Assembly: GCF_002165625.1 (NCBI RefSeq)
Contig: NZ_NGNS01000019.1
Coordinates: 1-64,000 of the forward strand
Reading direction: 5' to 3'
DNA length: 64,000 bases
From: Neiella marina
GTDB lineage: Bacteria; Pseudomonadota; Gammaproteobacteria; Enterobacterales; Neiellaceae
A model generated the notes under the pieces. That model did no database searches. It saw only the letters and a program-made list of their open reading frames with translations, and was not told the DNA's origin. Below are positions 8,475 to 16,893 of this stretch, piece by piece; the stretch's first letter is position 1; each line of letters begins with the position of its first letter. The position numbers and the translations under genes are program-made.

Positions 8475-8536
8475 GTGCTTTTCGAACCCTCAACTAGGTG
8501 GTTGAGCGGCTTAATCTCGCAGTTTTAGTCATAAAA

Positions 8537-8563
8537 AAAGCCAGAGCAGGTGCTCTGGCTTTT
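8537..8563. terminator. Terminator between convergent genes
   Basis: AAAGCCAGAGC (8537-8547) pairs with GCTCTGGCTTT (8552-8562) around a four-base loop. A-rich and T-rich flanks let it work in both directions. It lies 31 bases past the stop of the minus-strand PEP-CTERM gene and also backs up the plus-strand terminator at 8438. Confidence 0.85.
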
Positions 8564-8592
8564 GGTCTTCGCTGCACTTGGCAGCAAATCTT

Positions 8593-9354
8593 TTACTTAA
8601 CTTTGCGACGGCGTGCTACGCCAACGAAGCCCAGCAGACCAAGACCCATCAGCGCAACAGATGCTGGCTCTGGGATTGAGTTAGCTGCAATGTCTGCGCT
8701 ACCCAAAGAAACGATAGAGGCGCCGTTTTGCTGGCTCAAGATGAAGCTGCTGTTGAATGCCATATCGGCACCACCAAACAAGGTGTTGGTGTCGAATACT
8801 TCACCTGCTGCACCACCGACTACTTCCAAGTAACCTGCGCCAGAAGGCAAGCCTAGTGCATTAACCTGACCAACGAAAGAGGCCATCAGCGTTGGGTCAA
8901 AAAATGGTAGAGGTGCAAGCAGGTTTGCTGCAACTTCAAAGCCCGCTAAGCTCAGCCATAACTCACTTGCATCACCGATCGCGGTTGTACCATCGGTAAT
9001 ATCAAATGTACCAGCTGCCTGGTTGTAAATCTCGATGGTACCGCCTGAGTAGGCGTTAACACTTGGGATTTGCAAAGGCAATGTGCCTGTTACGCTCAGC
9101 GATTCTTCAAAAACGAAGCCGCTAATTACGAAAGTTAGGTCACATGACGCACACTGGAACTCAGAAGTAGCTAGTTCAGTATCGAATTTACCGTATGCAG
9201 TGAAAGAACCTGTAATAGTATCCAGTTCTTGAACGACAGTACCGGTGCTTTCGAACAAGTCACCTTCGTCGAAAGAGATGCCATCGATCATTGTTGCTGA
9301 AGCTGTTGCGCTCAACGCCATGGCGAAGGCGGCTGCTGTAAGTTTCCGTAACAT
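8593..9354 (-). CDS. PEP-CTERM sorting-domain protein
   Basis: This 253-residue exported protein is a probable exosortase substrate. It has an N-terminal signal peptide (cut near ASA, residue 20). Its C-terminal sorting signal is P-E-P at about 228-230, then a Gly/Leu/Val membrane segment and a basic RRRKVK tail. This three-part tail defines the PEP-CTERM family, in which exosortase cleaves and anchors or releases the protein. The middle is acidic and low in lysine, with one QCASC cysteine pair near residue 69, and belongs to no enzyme family I recognise. An AGGAG ribosome site precedes the ATG. A sigma-54 promoter lies upstream (9437-9453). Neighbours on both sides are XrtA-associated genes. 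Confidence 0.93.
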   Translation of the reverse strand: MLRKLTAAAFAMALSATASATMIDGISFDEGDLFESTGTVVQELDTITGSFTAYGKFDTELATSEFQCASCDLTFVISGFVFEESLSVTGTLPLQIPSVNAYSGGTIEIYNQAAGTFDITDGTTAIGDASELWLSLAGFEVAANLLAPLPFFDPTLMASFVGQVNALGLPSGAGYLEVVGGAAGEVFDTNTLFGGADMAFNSSFILSQQNGASIVSLGSADIAANSIPEPASVALMGLGLLGFVGVARRRKVK

Positions 9355-9388
9355 AAGTTTCTCCTAAAGAGCTAAATATTGACTGAAT

Positions 9389-9406
9389 GCGGGAAGCGTA
9401 TCCCGC
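9389..9406 (-). other. Leader hairpin upstream of the PEP-CTERM gene
   Basis: GCGGGA and TCCCGC form a 6-bp stem around a six-base loop. It would lie in the transcript leader between the sigma-54 start and the ribosome site. It could stabilise the message or affect translation, but nothing else supports a regulatory role. Confidence 0.35.
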
Positions 9407-9436
9407 TTCGCCATGGTTCGTGTTCGAAGATTACTA

Positions 9437-9453
9437 AGCAGATTAGGTGCCAA
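9437..9453 (-). promoter_or_regulatory. Sigma-54 (RpoN) promoter of the PEP-CTERM gene
   Basis: Read on the minus strand, the sequence is TTGGCAC-CTAAT-CTGCT. This matches the -24/-12 consensus TGGCAC-N5-TTGCW at all invariant positions, with GG and GC at the correct spacing. Transcription would start near 9426, leaving about 70 bases before the ATG. PEP-CTERM genes in other bacteria are known to use RpoN together with the PrsK/PrsR two-component system, so the placement is also biologically sensible. prsK and prsR are not in the window. Confidence 0.85.
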
Positions 9454-9674
9454 CTTTTTAAGTTGTTGATATTTATTGTGATTAATTGGTTTTTGGCGGA
9501 GGGTTGATTAATCGTGTTGCGCAAGTGTAAAAAAACTCGACAACAAGAAAACACTAGAATTTCGATCCGTTCGTACAGTAGCTTAGTATATGCTTAAATA
9601 TGGGAGTAAAGTTGTCATATTTGCATAAGACTTGGGCAATGACTACGGTTGGTCAAATGAGCGAGGGATCCTGA

Positions 9675-10553
9675 ATGAATAGAAAGTTGAGGCGTTTAGC
9701 TCAATTGCCTGTGATTGGAAAAATTGTAAGCTGGGGAGGCCAGCTTTTAGTTAGTCGGGAGGGGCGTAAGATCGCTAAGCACTTTTCAAAGTTCTTGAAA
9801 CCCGTTGTGGCATATCATGTAGATTCGGTTAATGAAACGTTTCGAATCCGTCACCAAGTTTATTGTGAAGAACTTGAATTCGAAGACCCCAAGCCCGAAA
9901 AGATGGAAAAGGATGACTTTGATAAATTCAGTCGCTATTGCTTAATCCAACGCAAACAAACGTTGGACCACGCTGGCACCATCCGGGTTGTGTCACCACA
10001 AAATGATGATGAGCTTCTTCCCATCGAAAAATATTGTCAACACGCATTGGAAGGCGCGGATTTAAAACCGACGGACTTCAAGCGCAACGAAGTCTGTGAA
10101 ATGTCGCGGTTAGCAGTGCCGGCTGATTATCGTCGCCGGCAAATGGATAAGTACAAAGGTGCCGCGACCGGTGTTATTAATGAGTCTAGTTACTCTAAAG
10201 AGGAACTTCGTTGCTTCCCATTTCTTGCTATTGGCTTGTACTTGGCAGGAGCAGCATTAGCCATTCGTAGCGGCAACAAGCACTGCTTTGTAATGATGGA
10301 GCCTCGCCTAGCCCGGAGTATGGCGTTTATCGGCGTCAAGTTTAAACAGCTTGGCCCTGCAGTTGATTATCATGGTCTCAGAGCTCCTTATTACATTAAT
10401 GCTGAAATGCTACACGCTAGCCTACCGCGAGGTTTCAAGCGACTTTTTGCCGTTATCGACAAAGAGATCGAGGAGCAACGAGAGCAGGCTCGGTTAGAAG
10501 CAATGTCGCCATCTGAACAATTTTGTGAGACCCAAAAGAGAATGTACCAGTAA
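9675..10553 (+). CDS. PEP-CTERM/exosortase system-associated acyltransferase (N-acyl amino acid synthase type)
   Basis: This 292-residue protein belongs to the LuxI/GNAT-like acyltransferase group found beside exosortase systems (TIGR03694-type). Typical features are the IRHQVYCEE motif near residue 56, an ExxEFEDP-like acidic stretch after it, and the central VCEMSRLAVP near residue 141. Relatives were shown to make long-chain N-acyl amino acids, probably from acyl-ACP. The start has a GAGGGA ribosome site six bases before the ATG. It is divergent from the PEP-CTERM gene and convergent with the prsT-like gene. The acyl carrier protein at 15051 may be its acyl donor. The amino acid used here is unknown. 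Confidence 0.85.
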   Translation: MNRKLRRLAQLPVIGKIVSWGGQLLVSREGRKIAKHFSKFLKPVVAYHVDSVNETFRIRHQVYCEELEFEDPKPEKMEKDDFDKFSRYCLIQRKQTLDHAGTIRVVSPQNDDELLPIEKYCQHALEGADLKPTDFKRNEVCEMSRLAVPADYRRRQMDKYKGAATGVINESSYSKEELRCFPFLAIGLYLAGAALAIRSGNKHCFVMMEPRLARSMAFIGVKFKQLGPAVDYHGLRAPYYINAEMLHASLPRGFKRLFAVIDKEIEEQREQARLEAMSPSEQFCETQKRMYQ

Positions 10554-10594
10554 CGGGGGCGAACCTTTGTTTGGCGTTGCTATACAAACACAGT

Positions 10595-10624
10595 AAAAAG
10601 CCAGCATTGAAATGCTGGCTTTTT
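10595..10624. terminator. Bidirectional terminator
   Basis: AAAAAGCCAGCAT (from 10595) pairs with ATGCTGGCTTTTT (to 10624) around a TGAA loop, with A and T tracts on the two sides. It separates the convergent acyltransferase and TPR lipoprotein genes and should stop transcription both ways. Confidence 0.88.
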
Positions 10625-10654
10625 CGTTACCAATAGCGACCGCTCTAAGCCTTA

Positions 10655-13420
10655 TTAAAGTTGACTCTCTAGAGATGCTTTCAAAGCTCTTAACTCCTCC
10701 GACTCTGGATTGGTGTCTGCAATAATCTTTCTAGCTTGTCGGTTTTTTCCTGCCGCCAGCAGCGCTTCGGCGTAGTGCAGTTCAATTTCAGCGTTACCAG
10801 CAGCTTTTGCATACGCTGCAGCTAACACCGTTTCTGCCTTGGTGACGTTACCGTCTTTTAGCAATGCATAACCATATGTGTCGGCAATCATCGGGAACTG
10901 ACCGGCCTGCTCGAAAGATTGTTCCGAGAAAGAAACGGCTTTTTTGTAGTCGCCACGCTGAAGATATAACCAAGCCACGTTATTGAGCGCAGTGAGATTT
11001 TGAGAGTCCAACTCAAGGACTTTGAGGTAATTATCGATAGCGCTGACTGTTTTGTCTTGCTGCAAGTCGACATAGGCTAATTTGTTGTATATCGGTGCGG
11101 TATTTTCGAAGTTAGCTTGCTCTGCCTTGAGCAAAGCTTCCGCTTCATCGTATTGACCAATGAGCAAATGGGTATCGGTTAGCGCAATAAGGGCAGGCAT
11201 ACTTTGGCTTTGCTCATAGTATTTCTGCCACAAAGTGATGGCGTTATCGAAATCTTTTTCTTGCACCGCGATGCGAGCTTGAAGTCGAGTCGCAACTGGG
11301 TGGGTCATCAACTCGGCATCCAGTTTTTGCAATGCTAATTTAGCATCTCGTGGGCGTTGATTATCAACCAATAAGCTGGCTTCGATCAGGCCCAAACGTT
11401 GAGATTGTGGGAACTTCGAACGAGCCATTTGTGTCTGACGAAGGGCGTTGGAATAATCGCGCTGAAGTTCAAATATTGCAATCATTCTTAGCTGTGCTTG
11501 CAAGCTATTTGGAAACTCGGCCAGCCACTTGTCACAGTTGTCTTGCGCTTGCTCAATTTGACCTGATTGAATGTACAGATCACCCAACAGCATTCGAGTT
11601 GCCTCGGTATGGGATTGATCATCAAGCTTCGCTAATTGTTCGGTAGCACTTGCTGTGTCGCCTGTTGCTGCGAGTGTGATGCCATTAACCCAGTAGACAT
11701 TGGCGTGTTTTGAGTTGTTGCTGATTAACTCGTTGCTCCATGCGATTGCTTGTTTTTGGTTTTCAGATTCGGCTGTTACAGCAGCGAAGCTGCGAGCAAC
11801 ATAAAACTGCTCGGGATTGCTAGCCAAATTCTGCTTGGCTACTTCAAAGGCGTCGTCTGGCCGTTCTGCAGCAAGCAAGAGGTTGGTTTTACTGAGTAAT
11901 GTGATCGGATCATCAGGATCATGCTTTAAAGCAGTCTCAACCAGTTCGAGAGCCTTCTCAGTATCTCCCAAACGAGCGGTTACCAAAGCTTTTAGGTTAT
12001 AGCCGCGAGGGTCTTGTGGTTCCATCTCAATCAGCTCGTCGCTGACAGACATTGCCTGCTGATATTTTTCTTGTGCGATCAGGCTGTAAACCAAAGATAA
12101 GCGCGCTTCAATCATTTCAGGGTTGGATGCTAAAGCGCGTTCCAGATCGGCAACACCATCTTGATCTTCATTAGCTAGCTTGAGGATTCCCACTCGCATC
12201 GAGCTCTCGCTGGAAAAGCTAAGGCTATTGGCTTGCTCGGCAAACTCAAGCGCTTTGGCAGTGTCTCCCGCTTGGGCAAGTTGTCCGGTTGCGGTTGAGA
12301 ACAAAGGAGCATCTTCCGGTGTCAGATCAGTCAGCGCATCGAGCGTTGCAGATGCTTCTTGGGTATAGCCCAACTGTAACTGCACGTAGGCATAAAGTCG
12401 CTTGATCATATGTCCAGAGGGCAATCTAGACTCGACGCGTCCCAAGTGCTTGTATGCTTGCTCATACTCGCCTTCTCGAAGTGACGAGATCCCCGCTAGG
12501 GCCAATACTGTGGTGTTGTCTGAGCCATTCTGAATAGCACGCTCGGCATAGAGCTGAGCGTTGCTGTAGTCTTTGCGGTCGAATTCAATTCGTGCTTTTA
12601 GCTCGTTGATCTGCGGATGGTGCTTGGCAACCTTAAGTAGTTGGTTGACCAATGGGTCCGCTTCCTCGGGCTGATTGTTTTGCATCAGAGCGAGAGCAAG
12701 ATACAACTTGTGCTGCGGTGCATGGGGAGCCATTTCCAGGGCCTGCCGATAGGCATCGACAGCCTCGGCGTATTGTTTCTGTGCCTGCTGTAAATGCCCT
12801 TTCATCAATAACACGTCGACGTTGGTTGGGGCCGCTTTTTGCAGCTCGTCTACTAGTGCTAATGACGCTTCAATGGATGCCAAACCTTGTTCGCTATTGA
12901 CATCAGCGGCTAAACGGCCGAGTTGCGCATAGACGTTTTCGGAATGCTTCTGTTCGGCGGCTAATAACATATCACTAGCTTCTTCCGGCTTATCTTGCGC
13001 CAGTAAAGCTAGTGCTTGAATGGAATAAAGGCTCGCCGCCGCATCTTGCGACAGTTGCGGAATTTCTGTGGCTAACTCACTAAGCTTTTTAAATTCGAGT
13101 GTTTTGTAATAGCAAAGAGCGAGCTGTGGTAACACTAAGTTGCGATCAGCACCGCTGGACAACGCGGCCCGGAACTCCTTCTCTGCCGCCAAGTACAAAC
13201 CCTGCTCGTAGTAAATGGTCCCTAACAGAACTCTGGCTTCGGTCAGTTCTGGCATTTGCCGAACAGCATTCTTCAACTCAATAATCGCAGCATCTTGATT
13301 GTTGTTATTGATGTAACGTTTGGCGTTAGCTAGATGCTCATCGCTTGAAACTTCGGCTGGCTGGCATGCGGCAAGAGCGACGATCATTGCTGCGGTGATG
13401 GGCCTGAGTATTCCTTTCAT
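10655..13420 (-). CDS. prsT: XrtA/PEP-CTERM system TPR-repeat lipoprotein (PrsT family)
   Basis: This 921-residue lipoprotein has signal residues 1-18 and lipobox LAAC with Cys19. Almost all the rest is tetratricopeptide repeats (for example AIIELKNAVRQMP near residue 45 and NNVAWLYLQRGDYKKA near residue 810). Length and architecture match the PEP-CTERM-associated TPR lipoprotein family (TIGR02917-type), which is probably anchored to the periplasmic face of a membrane and may act as an assembly scaffold for polysaccharide or PEP-CTERM protein export. It is the last gene of the minus-strand operon 16893-10655, following the hydrolase by about 30 bases. The ATG at 13420 directly begins the signal peptide. 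Confidence 0.9.
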   Translation of the reverse strand: MKGILRPITAAMIVALAACQPAEVSSDEHLANAKRYINNNNQDAAIIELKNAVRQMPELTEARVLLGTIYYEQGLYLAAEKEFRAALSSGADRNLVLPQLALCYYKTLEFKKLSELATEIPQLSQDAAASLYSIQALALLAQDKPEEASDMLLAAEQKHSENVYAQLGRLAADVNSEQGLASIEASLALVDELQKAAPTNVDVLLMKGHLQQAQKQYAEAVDAYRQALEMAPHAPQHKLYLALALMQNNQPEEADPLVNQLLKVAKHHPQINELKARIEFDRKDYSNAQLYAERAIQNGSDNTTVLALAGISSLREGEYEQAYKHLGRVESRLPSGHMIKRLYAYVQLQLGYTQEASATLDALTDLTPEDAPLFSTATGQLAQAGDTAKALEFAEQANSLSFSSESSMRVGILKLANEDQDGVADLERALASNPEMIEARLSLVYSLIAQEKYQQAMSVSDELIEMEPQDPRGYNLKALVTARLGDTEKALELVETALKHDPDDPITLLSKTNLLLAAERPDDAFEVAKQNLASNPEQFYVARSFAAVTAESENQKQAIAWSNELISNNSKHANVYWVNGITLAATGDTASATEQLAKLDDQSHTEATRMLLGDLYIQSGQIEQAQDNCDKWLAEFPNSLQAQLRMIAIFELQRDYSNALRQTQMARSKFPQSQRLGLIEASLLVDNQRPRDAKLALQKLDAELMTHPVATRLQARIAVQEKDFDNAITLWQKYYEQSQSMPALIALTDTHLLIGQYDEAEALLKAEQANFENTAPIYNKLAYVDLQQDKTVSAIDNYLKVLELDSQNLTALNNVAWLYLQRGDYKKAVSFSEQSFEQAGQFPMIADTYGYALLKDGNVTKAETVLAAAYAKAAGNAEIELHYAEALLAAGKNRQARKIIADTNPESEELRALKASLESQL

Positions 13421-13449
13421 TGGCTTGCCTTAACTTGGGTTCTTTTTAG

Positions 13450-15036
13450 TTAAATCGTGTTTAAGAACTTCAGTATTCGCGTAAACAACTGGTGCTGACT
13501 ACTGGAATTCGAAAAGGTGTGATCCGCTTGTTTAATCGTTTCTAGCTTAACAGTTTGTTGCGGCTTGTTAAGCCATTCTTGCAGTTGTAATTGCGATTGT
13601 TTGGCGGTTAGGTCTTCGGCGGACCAACAAACGAGAGTGGGCACGCAAGACGACTTAAGTTGATTGATGGCTAGCGCCGATGGTGTGCTGCTTGATGAAG
13701 ATTTGCTGTTCCACCAATGTTTCACAAAACCCGATATTTTCGCTGGTAGTTTTAACGGCTGTTTAAGATGGCGTAAAACAGCCGCTGAATCGGTTGCCTG
13801 TGCCAAATAATGATCTTCAATCAGCGCACCTGACCAAGCCGCATCACTGTCAAAAAAGGGGTTGAGGAGGATTTGGCCGTGGCAACAGGGCTGTGATGCC
13901 AGCAACGCCATCGTTGCGCCATCGCAAAGTCCCAGCAGCACAATCTTAGTGGCGTTAGGCTTCGCTCGAAGCCAAGCAACTACGACGGTTAATTCGTGAG
14001 CTGCTGACTGATAGTCCTGTGCGGTGCCAACACTATCTCCCCAGCCGCAATAATCAAAGCGTACAGAGCTAATTCCAGCACTTGATAATTGTCTCGCAAG
14101 ACTGACAAATAGTCGATGAGGGCCGACTCGGGTTTGCGGGCGTCCAGGCAAAAAAATGACCGTCGTGTGGTCGTCGTGAGCTTGGTGATGAACGGCAAAG
14201 ACGGTCCCCTCTGGAGATTGCAGGGAAACGCAAGATTCCATGCCGCTATTTGTGTTAATAGAGCGAAGCGGTGCCGGCTGAGATAGATTTGTGTGGCTGT
14301 ATTTTGTTGTTGAATTCGAGATACTTGCTTGTAGATCATTCAACGCACTAAACGATGTATCAAACCAAGGTTGCATCGCCTCTTTGCTTGCTTCACTGTG
14401 TTGCCAGAACATTAAGCCTTGCGCTGTTAGAATCGGAAATGGCAGATTAGCTGGCGCTAAGTTATTCAAATATAGGCAGCAATGATGAGCATTGACGCTT
14501 GAGGTCAATTCGACCGCTTCGATCTCGTTCTGAAGCTGATTGCTGACACTGTAGCCCAAGTAGCGGGACGCTTGCTGTTCCTCAGGTTCGCTGTTGCCTT
14601 GTAGCCGCGCAGCTCGGCGGATTGATTTTAGCCAACGTTTACCACTGAGTTCAGGCTGCCAAAACAATACTTGCTGACTTGCTAGTTGCTCATCGGTTAA
14701 TAGCAAAGCTCCGGAGCGGACGGCAAGCAATATGATGGGCGTTTCAATAGAACCCAGAATGGCGGTAATGTTGTCCTGCCAAACAGCCAGTGAATGAACG
14801 TCAGTCAGCGATTGCTGGCTATCGCCAGTGCCAAGTAAGTCAAAATAGATGGTGCTGATTGAGCGATGAACCGCTTGAGCTGCAAATTCTGCCAAATGGC
14901 GTCGACAAGCATTCATTTCCTCTAGCAATGGTGGGATCACTACCAAGGTGTACTGAGCTTGAACCGGCTTTGTCTGGCAAACTAAAAGCGCTTGCTGATG
15001 ATTCGCCCCGTTGAGGTAAAACAGCCGTCTATCCAT
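13450..15036 (-). CDS. Fused exosortase A-associated hydrolase 2 + hydrolase 1
   Basis: This 528-residue protein carries two alpha/beta-hydrolase halves. Residues 1 to about 210 resemble the XrtA-associated hydrolase 2 family: PPLLEEMNACRR near residue 35, FDLLGTGDS near 65, and an AVRSGALL nucleophile-elbow position. Residues from about 265 to the end resemble hydrolase 1: RVGPHRLFVSLAR near 303, RFDYCGWGDSVG near 326 and GLCDGATMA at 369-377. These are normally two separate genes of roughly 260-300 codons. Neither half has a standard G-x-S-x-G elbow, as is also usual in these families. An AGGTGAGG site favours the ATG at 15036 over the GTG at 15048. It lies between the ACP and prsT-like genes in one operon. 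The substrate is unknown. A thioesterase or acyl-transfer role would fit the ACP next door. Confidence 0.8.
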   Translation of the reverse strand: MDRRLFYLNGANHQQALLVCQTKPVQAQYTLVVIPPLLEEMNACRRHLAEFAAQAVHRSISTIYFDLLGTGDSQQSLTDVHSLAVWQDNITAILGSIETPIILLAVRSGALLLTDEQLASQQVLFWQPELSGKRWLKSIRRAARLQGNSEPEEQQASRYLGYSVSNQLQNEIEAVELTSSVNAHHCCLYLNNLAPANLPFPILTAQGLMFWQHSEASKEAMQPWFDTSFSALNDLQASISNSTTKYSHTNLSQPAPLRSINTNSGMESCVSLQSPEGTVFAVHHQAHDDHTTVIFLPGRPQTRVGPHRLFVSLARQLSSAGISSVRFDYCGWGDSVGTAQDYQSAAHELTVVVAWLRAKPNATKIVLLGLCDGATMALLASQPCCHGQILLNPFFDSDAAWSGALIEDHYLAQATDSAAVLRHLKQPLKLPAKISGFVKHWWNSKSSSSSTPSALAINQLKSSCVPTLVCWSAEDLTAKQSQLQLQEWLNKPQQTVKLETIKQADHTFSNSSSQHQLFTRILKFLNTI

Positions 15037-15050
15037 GACGCGCCTCACCT

Positions 15051-15311
15051 TTAGTGGTGAATCAGCCTCGCGGTGAGTTGCTGCAGCGAGCCCCAGTCCT
15101 CAAAATCATCCATTGACAGCTCTGCTTCATCAATTTCTATCTGATACACATCTTCGATGGCCGTTAGCAGATTGGTCAGCATCATCGAGTCAAATTCTGG
15201 AATGTCGCCAATTAAGCCGGTGTCGTCAGTCCATTGCTCGATCGCATGGCCCGGCAGTAACTGCTGTAAAATGTTGGTGAGTTGGTTGAGTTGACTGGAA
15301 CTAAGGGTCAT
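15051..15311 (-). CDS. Acyl carrier protein
   Basis: This is an 86-residue acidic carrier protein. The phosphopantetheine serine is Ser42 in the motif EFDSMMLTNLL, the expected D-S-[LM] context. Size and predicted helices fit a stand-alone ACP or PCP. It overlaps the start of the upstream GNAT gene's 3' end by four bases and is 14 bases ahead of the fused hydrolase, so all three are translated from one message. It is probably charged by the AMP-forming ligase at 3966 or by fatty-acid synthesis, and may feed the acyltransferase at 9675. Those partners are inferred from context only. Confidence 0.88.
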   Translation of the reverse strand: MTLSSSQLNQLTNILQQLLPGHAIEQWTDDTGLIGDIPEFDSMMLTNLLTAIEDVYQIEIDEAELSMDDFEDWGSLQQLTARLIHH

Positions 15312-16306
15312 TTGGCTAATATTCTTCGCTTTATCCGGGGTAATATCTGGTAGCGCAACTGCGCCAGTTTGCCAAAAAAACTGCGGTGATTAAAGGCTCT
15401 GATGCTTTGTCTGACGATGCGCTCGCTCATCCAGTCTGCTTTGTAGGGTTCATCGCCCATACCGAAATCGACAACCGCAACGCGATCGTGGTCAAAAACA
15501 TGGGCCATCAGATGCGCTGTCAGCAAGGTGCCGGGAGAGTAAGTCTTGTGTTTTGGGCAGTAAGCAAGCTTAAAAATATTCGCTTTACCCTGATACACAA
15601 ACCAAATCTGAGCCGCAGCTGGAATACCATTGAAGTACAACAACCCCATACGAAGCCAACCTCTGGACGCTGCCAGTTCTACAAACTCGGCGATGAATGA
15701 GAGTTTTTCCTCTGCTGGCTTCCAACTTTGCTGGTAGACATGGCAATAGTCCTGCCAATGAGCTTTGGTCTGTTCAGTGTTCTCGGCGATGATGAATTCA
15801 ACCGCGACCTGATCATTTTCTAGTTTGCGCCGTTTGCGCTTTATGGTGTTCTTAAGCTGGCTTGGGCGCTGGGCCATGTATTCGGCAAAACTACCGCCTA
15901 CTAACAAGCGCCAGTTGTCGAATTGGTCGACGACTTCATGGGGATAACCGTTGGTCGCCAAAAAATCGCAAGCATTTTTGATGAAATCGTCGTTGCCGTC
16001 CGCCACTCCTATTTCGGCCATATGCCAACGCGGTGACAACACTTGCTGACAAATGCGGTGGTGTTGTGGCGCTGCGAGTTGCTGGCTTGGCTTGGCTAAG
16101 GTGACAAAAAAATTCCGCAATGGCGCAATGGTGGTAAAGCCATAGTTGTTGGCTCGCTGGACGAAACGATAAATCGCGCCGCTTGCTTCGGCTGAGTGCA
16201 GAACATCAGCTGCACTGAAGCAATGGCGATACAGGCAATCTTGCCATTCGGGCGTCAGTTCAATATCGGTGGCGGGAGGTATCGCGACTTGGCTTGATTC
16301 AGGCAT
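15308..16306 (-). CDS. GNAT-type acyltransferase (CelD/BcsL/FemAB-like)
   Basis: This 332-residue cytoplasmic protein has a C-terminal GNAT fold of the CelD/BcsL type. A basic RPSQLKNTIKRKRRKLE helix lies near residue 142, an AAAQIWFVYQGKANIFKLAY strand pair near 230, and the family-typical VDFGMGDEPYKADW motif near 279. Members are thought to transfer acyl or aminoacyl groups during envelope polysaccharide or cell-wall building. Its ATG overlaps the stop of the hexapeptide transferase gene by one base, and its 3' end overlaps the ACP gene by four, so it is tightly coupled to an ACP. That suggests an acyl-ACP donor. A second, different FemAB-type protein is at 59935. Confidence 0.8.
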   Translation of the reverse strand: MPESSQVAIPPATDIELTPEWQDCLYRHCFSAADVLHSAEASGAIYRFVQRANNYGFTTIAPLRNFFVTLAKPSQQLAAPQHHRICQQVLSPRWHMAEIGVADGNDDFIKNACDFLATNGYPHEVVDQFDNWRLLVGGSFAEYMAQRPSQLKNTIKRKRRKLENDQVAVEFIIAENTEQTKAHWQDYCHVYQQSWKPAEEKLSFIAEFVELAASRGWLRMGLLYFNGIPAAAQIWFVYQGKANIFKLAYCPKHKTYSPGTLLTAHLMAHVFDHDRVAVVDFGMGDEPYKADWMSERIVRQSIRAFNHRSFFGKLAQLRYQILPRIKRRILAK

Positions 16307-16893
16307 TAGCTGTTGCGCTGTTTGATGACTTTTGCGGGATTGCCGGCAGCAATGGAGTAATCAGGCAAGTCCTGTGTGACAACTGAGCCAGCACCAACCA
16401 CACAATGATTGCCAACATTAGCCAGAATAAGGGCGCCGTTGCCAATCCAGCAGTCCTCACCGATGTTGACTTTGGTTAAGGCGCCGCCTTGATCTTTGAT
16501 TGGTGTGGTTAAATCGGCAAAGTTATGTTGGCCCTTGCCACTCATCACGTGCACACCACTGCCGAGCAGGGTATTGGCTCCGATAGCGCAGCTACCGATG
16601 TTGCATTGAGGGCCAATATAGACACCTCGCCCTAAATCGGTATCGACTTGGGAAAATAATGCGCCAAAGCCGATAACGCCATCAGCAACGCATTGCGTTA
16701 AGGTGAAACGATAAAAGCCATAACGAATGTAACTACCAATCAACCCTGGGAACAAGCTGAGAAATTGCGAGTACCCAGCAAAATGTGGGGTGCGGCCTTT
16801 TAGCAGTAGCTTGAGAGCGAGAAAGCTGATTGTCAGCGGCGAGACGACTAAGGCGGCTAACCAACCCAACAGGTGCTTAAGATTCTGCTTCAT
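16306..16893 (-). CDS. Hexapeptide-repeat acyltransferase (left-handed beta-helix)
   Basis: This 195-residue protein has one N-terminal hydrophobic segment (residues about 8-30). It is followed by hexapeptide repeats of the left-handed beta-helix (VYIGPQCNIGSCAIGANTLL and VNIGEDCWIGNGALILANVG) and ends with the typical SIAAGNPAKVIK tail of serine/sugar O-acetyltransferases. It probably acetylates a sugar or a precursor from acetyl-CoA at the inner face of the membrane. The frame is open to 16989, but the ATG at 16893 begins the natural N-terminus and has a GGAAA site about eight bases upstream. It is the first gene of the ACP-hydrolase-prsT operon. Confidence 0.82.
   Translation of the reverse strand: MKQNLKHLLGWLAALVVSPLTISFLALKLLLKGRTPHFAGYSQFLSLFPGLIGSYIRYGFYRFTLTQCVADGVIGFGALFSQVDTDLGRGVYIGPQCNIGSCAIGANTLLGSGVHVMSGKGQHNFADLTTPIKDQGGALTKVNIGEDCWIGNGALILANVGNHCVVGAGSVVTQDLPDYSIAAGNPAKVIKQRNS

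Larger units (their letters stand above)
9355..9674. promoter_or_regulatory. Divergent regulatory region of PEP-CTERM and acyltransferase genes
   Basis: This 320-base AT-rich spacer serves two divergent genes. It contains the minus-strand sigma-54 promoter at 9437-9453 and, between that promoter and the PEP-CTERM start codon, a 6-bp GC hairpin (9389-9394 with 9401-9406). No equally good promoter was found for the plus-strand acyltransferase. A TGGGAG-N5-TTGTC at 9601-9615 lacks the required GC. Confidence 0.6.

Noticed and set aside
9601-9615. Possible sigma-54 promoter of the acyltransferase gene (TGGGAG-N5-TTGTC)
   Set aside because: The -12 GC is GT and the -24 element is poor.
10888-12900. 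Several 60-100-codon frames inside the TPR lipoprotein gene on both strands
   Set aside because: They are shadows of the long repeat-containing gene and have no independent signals.
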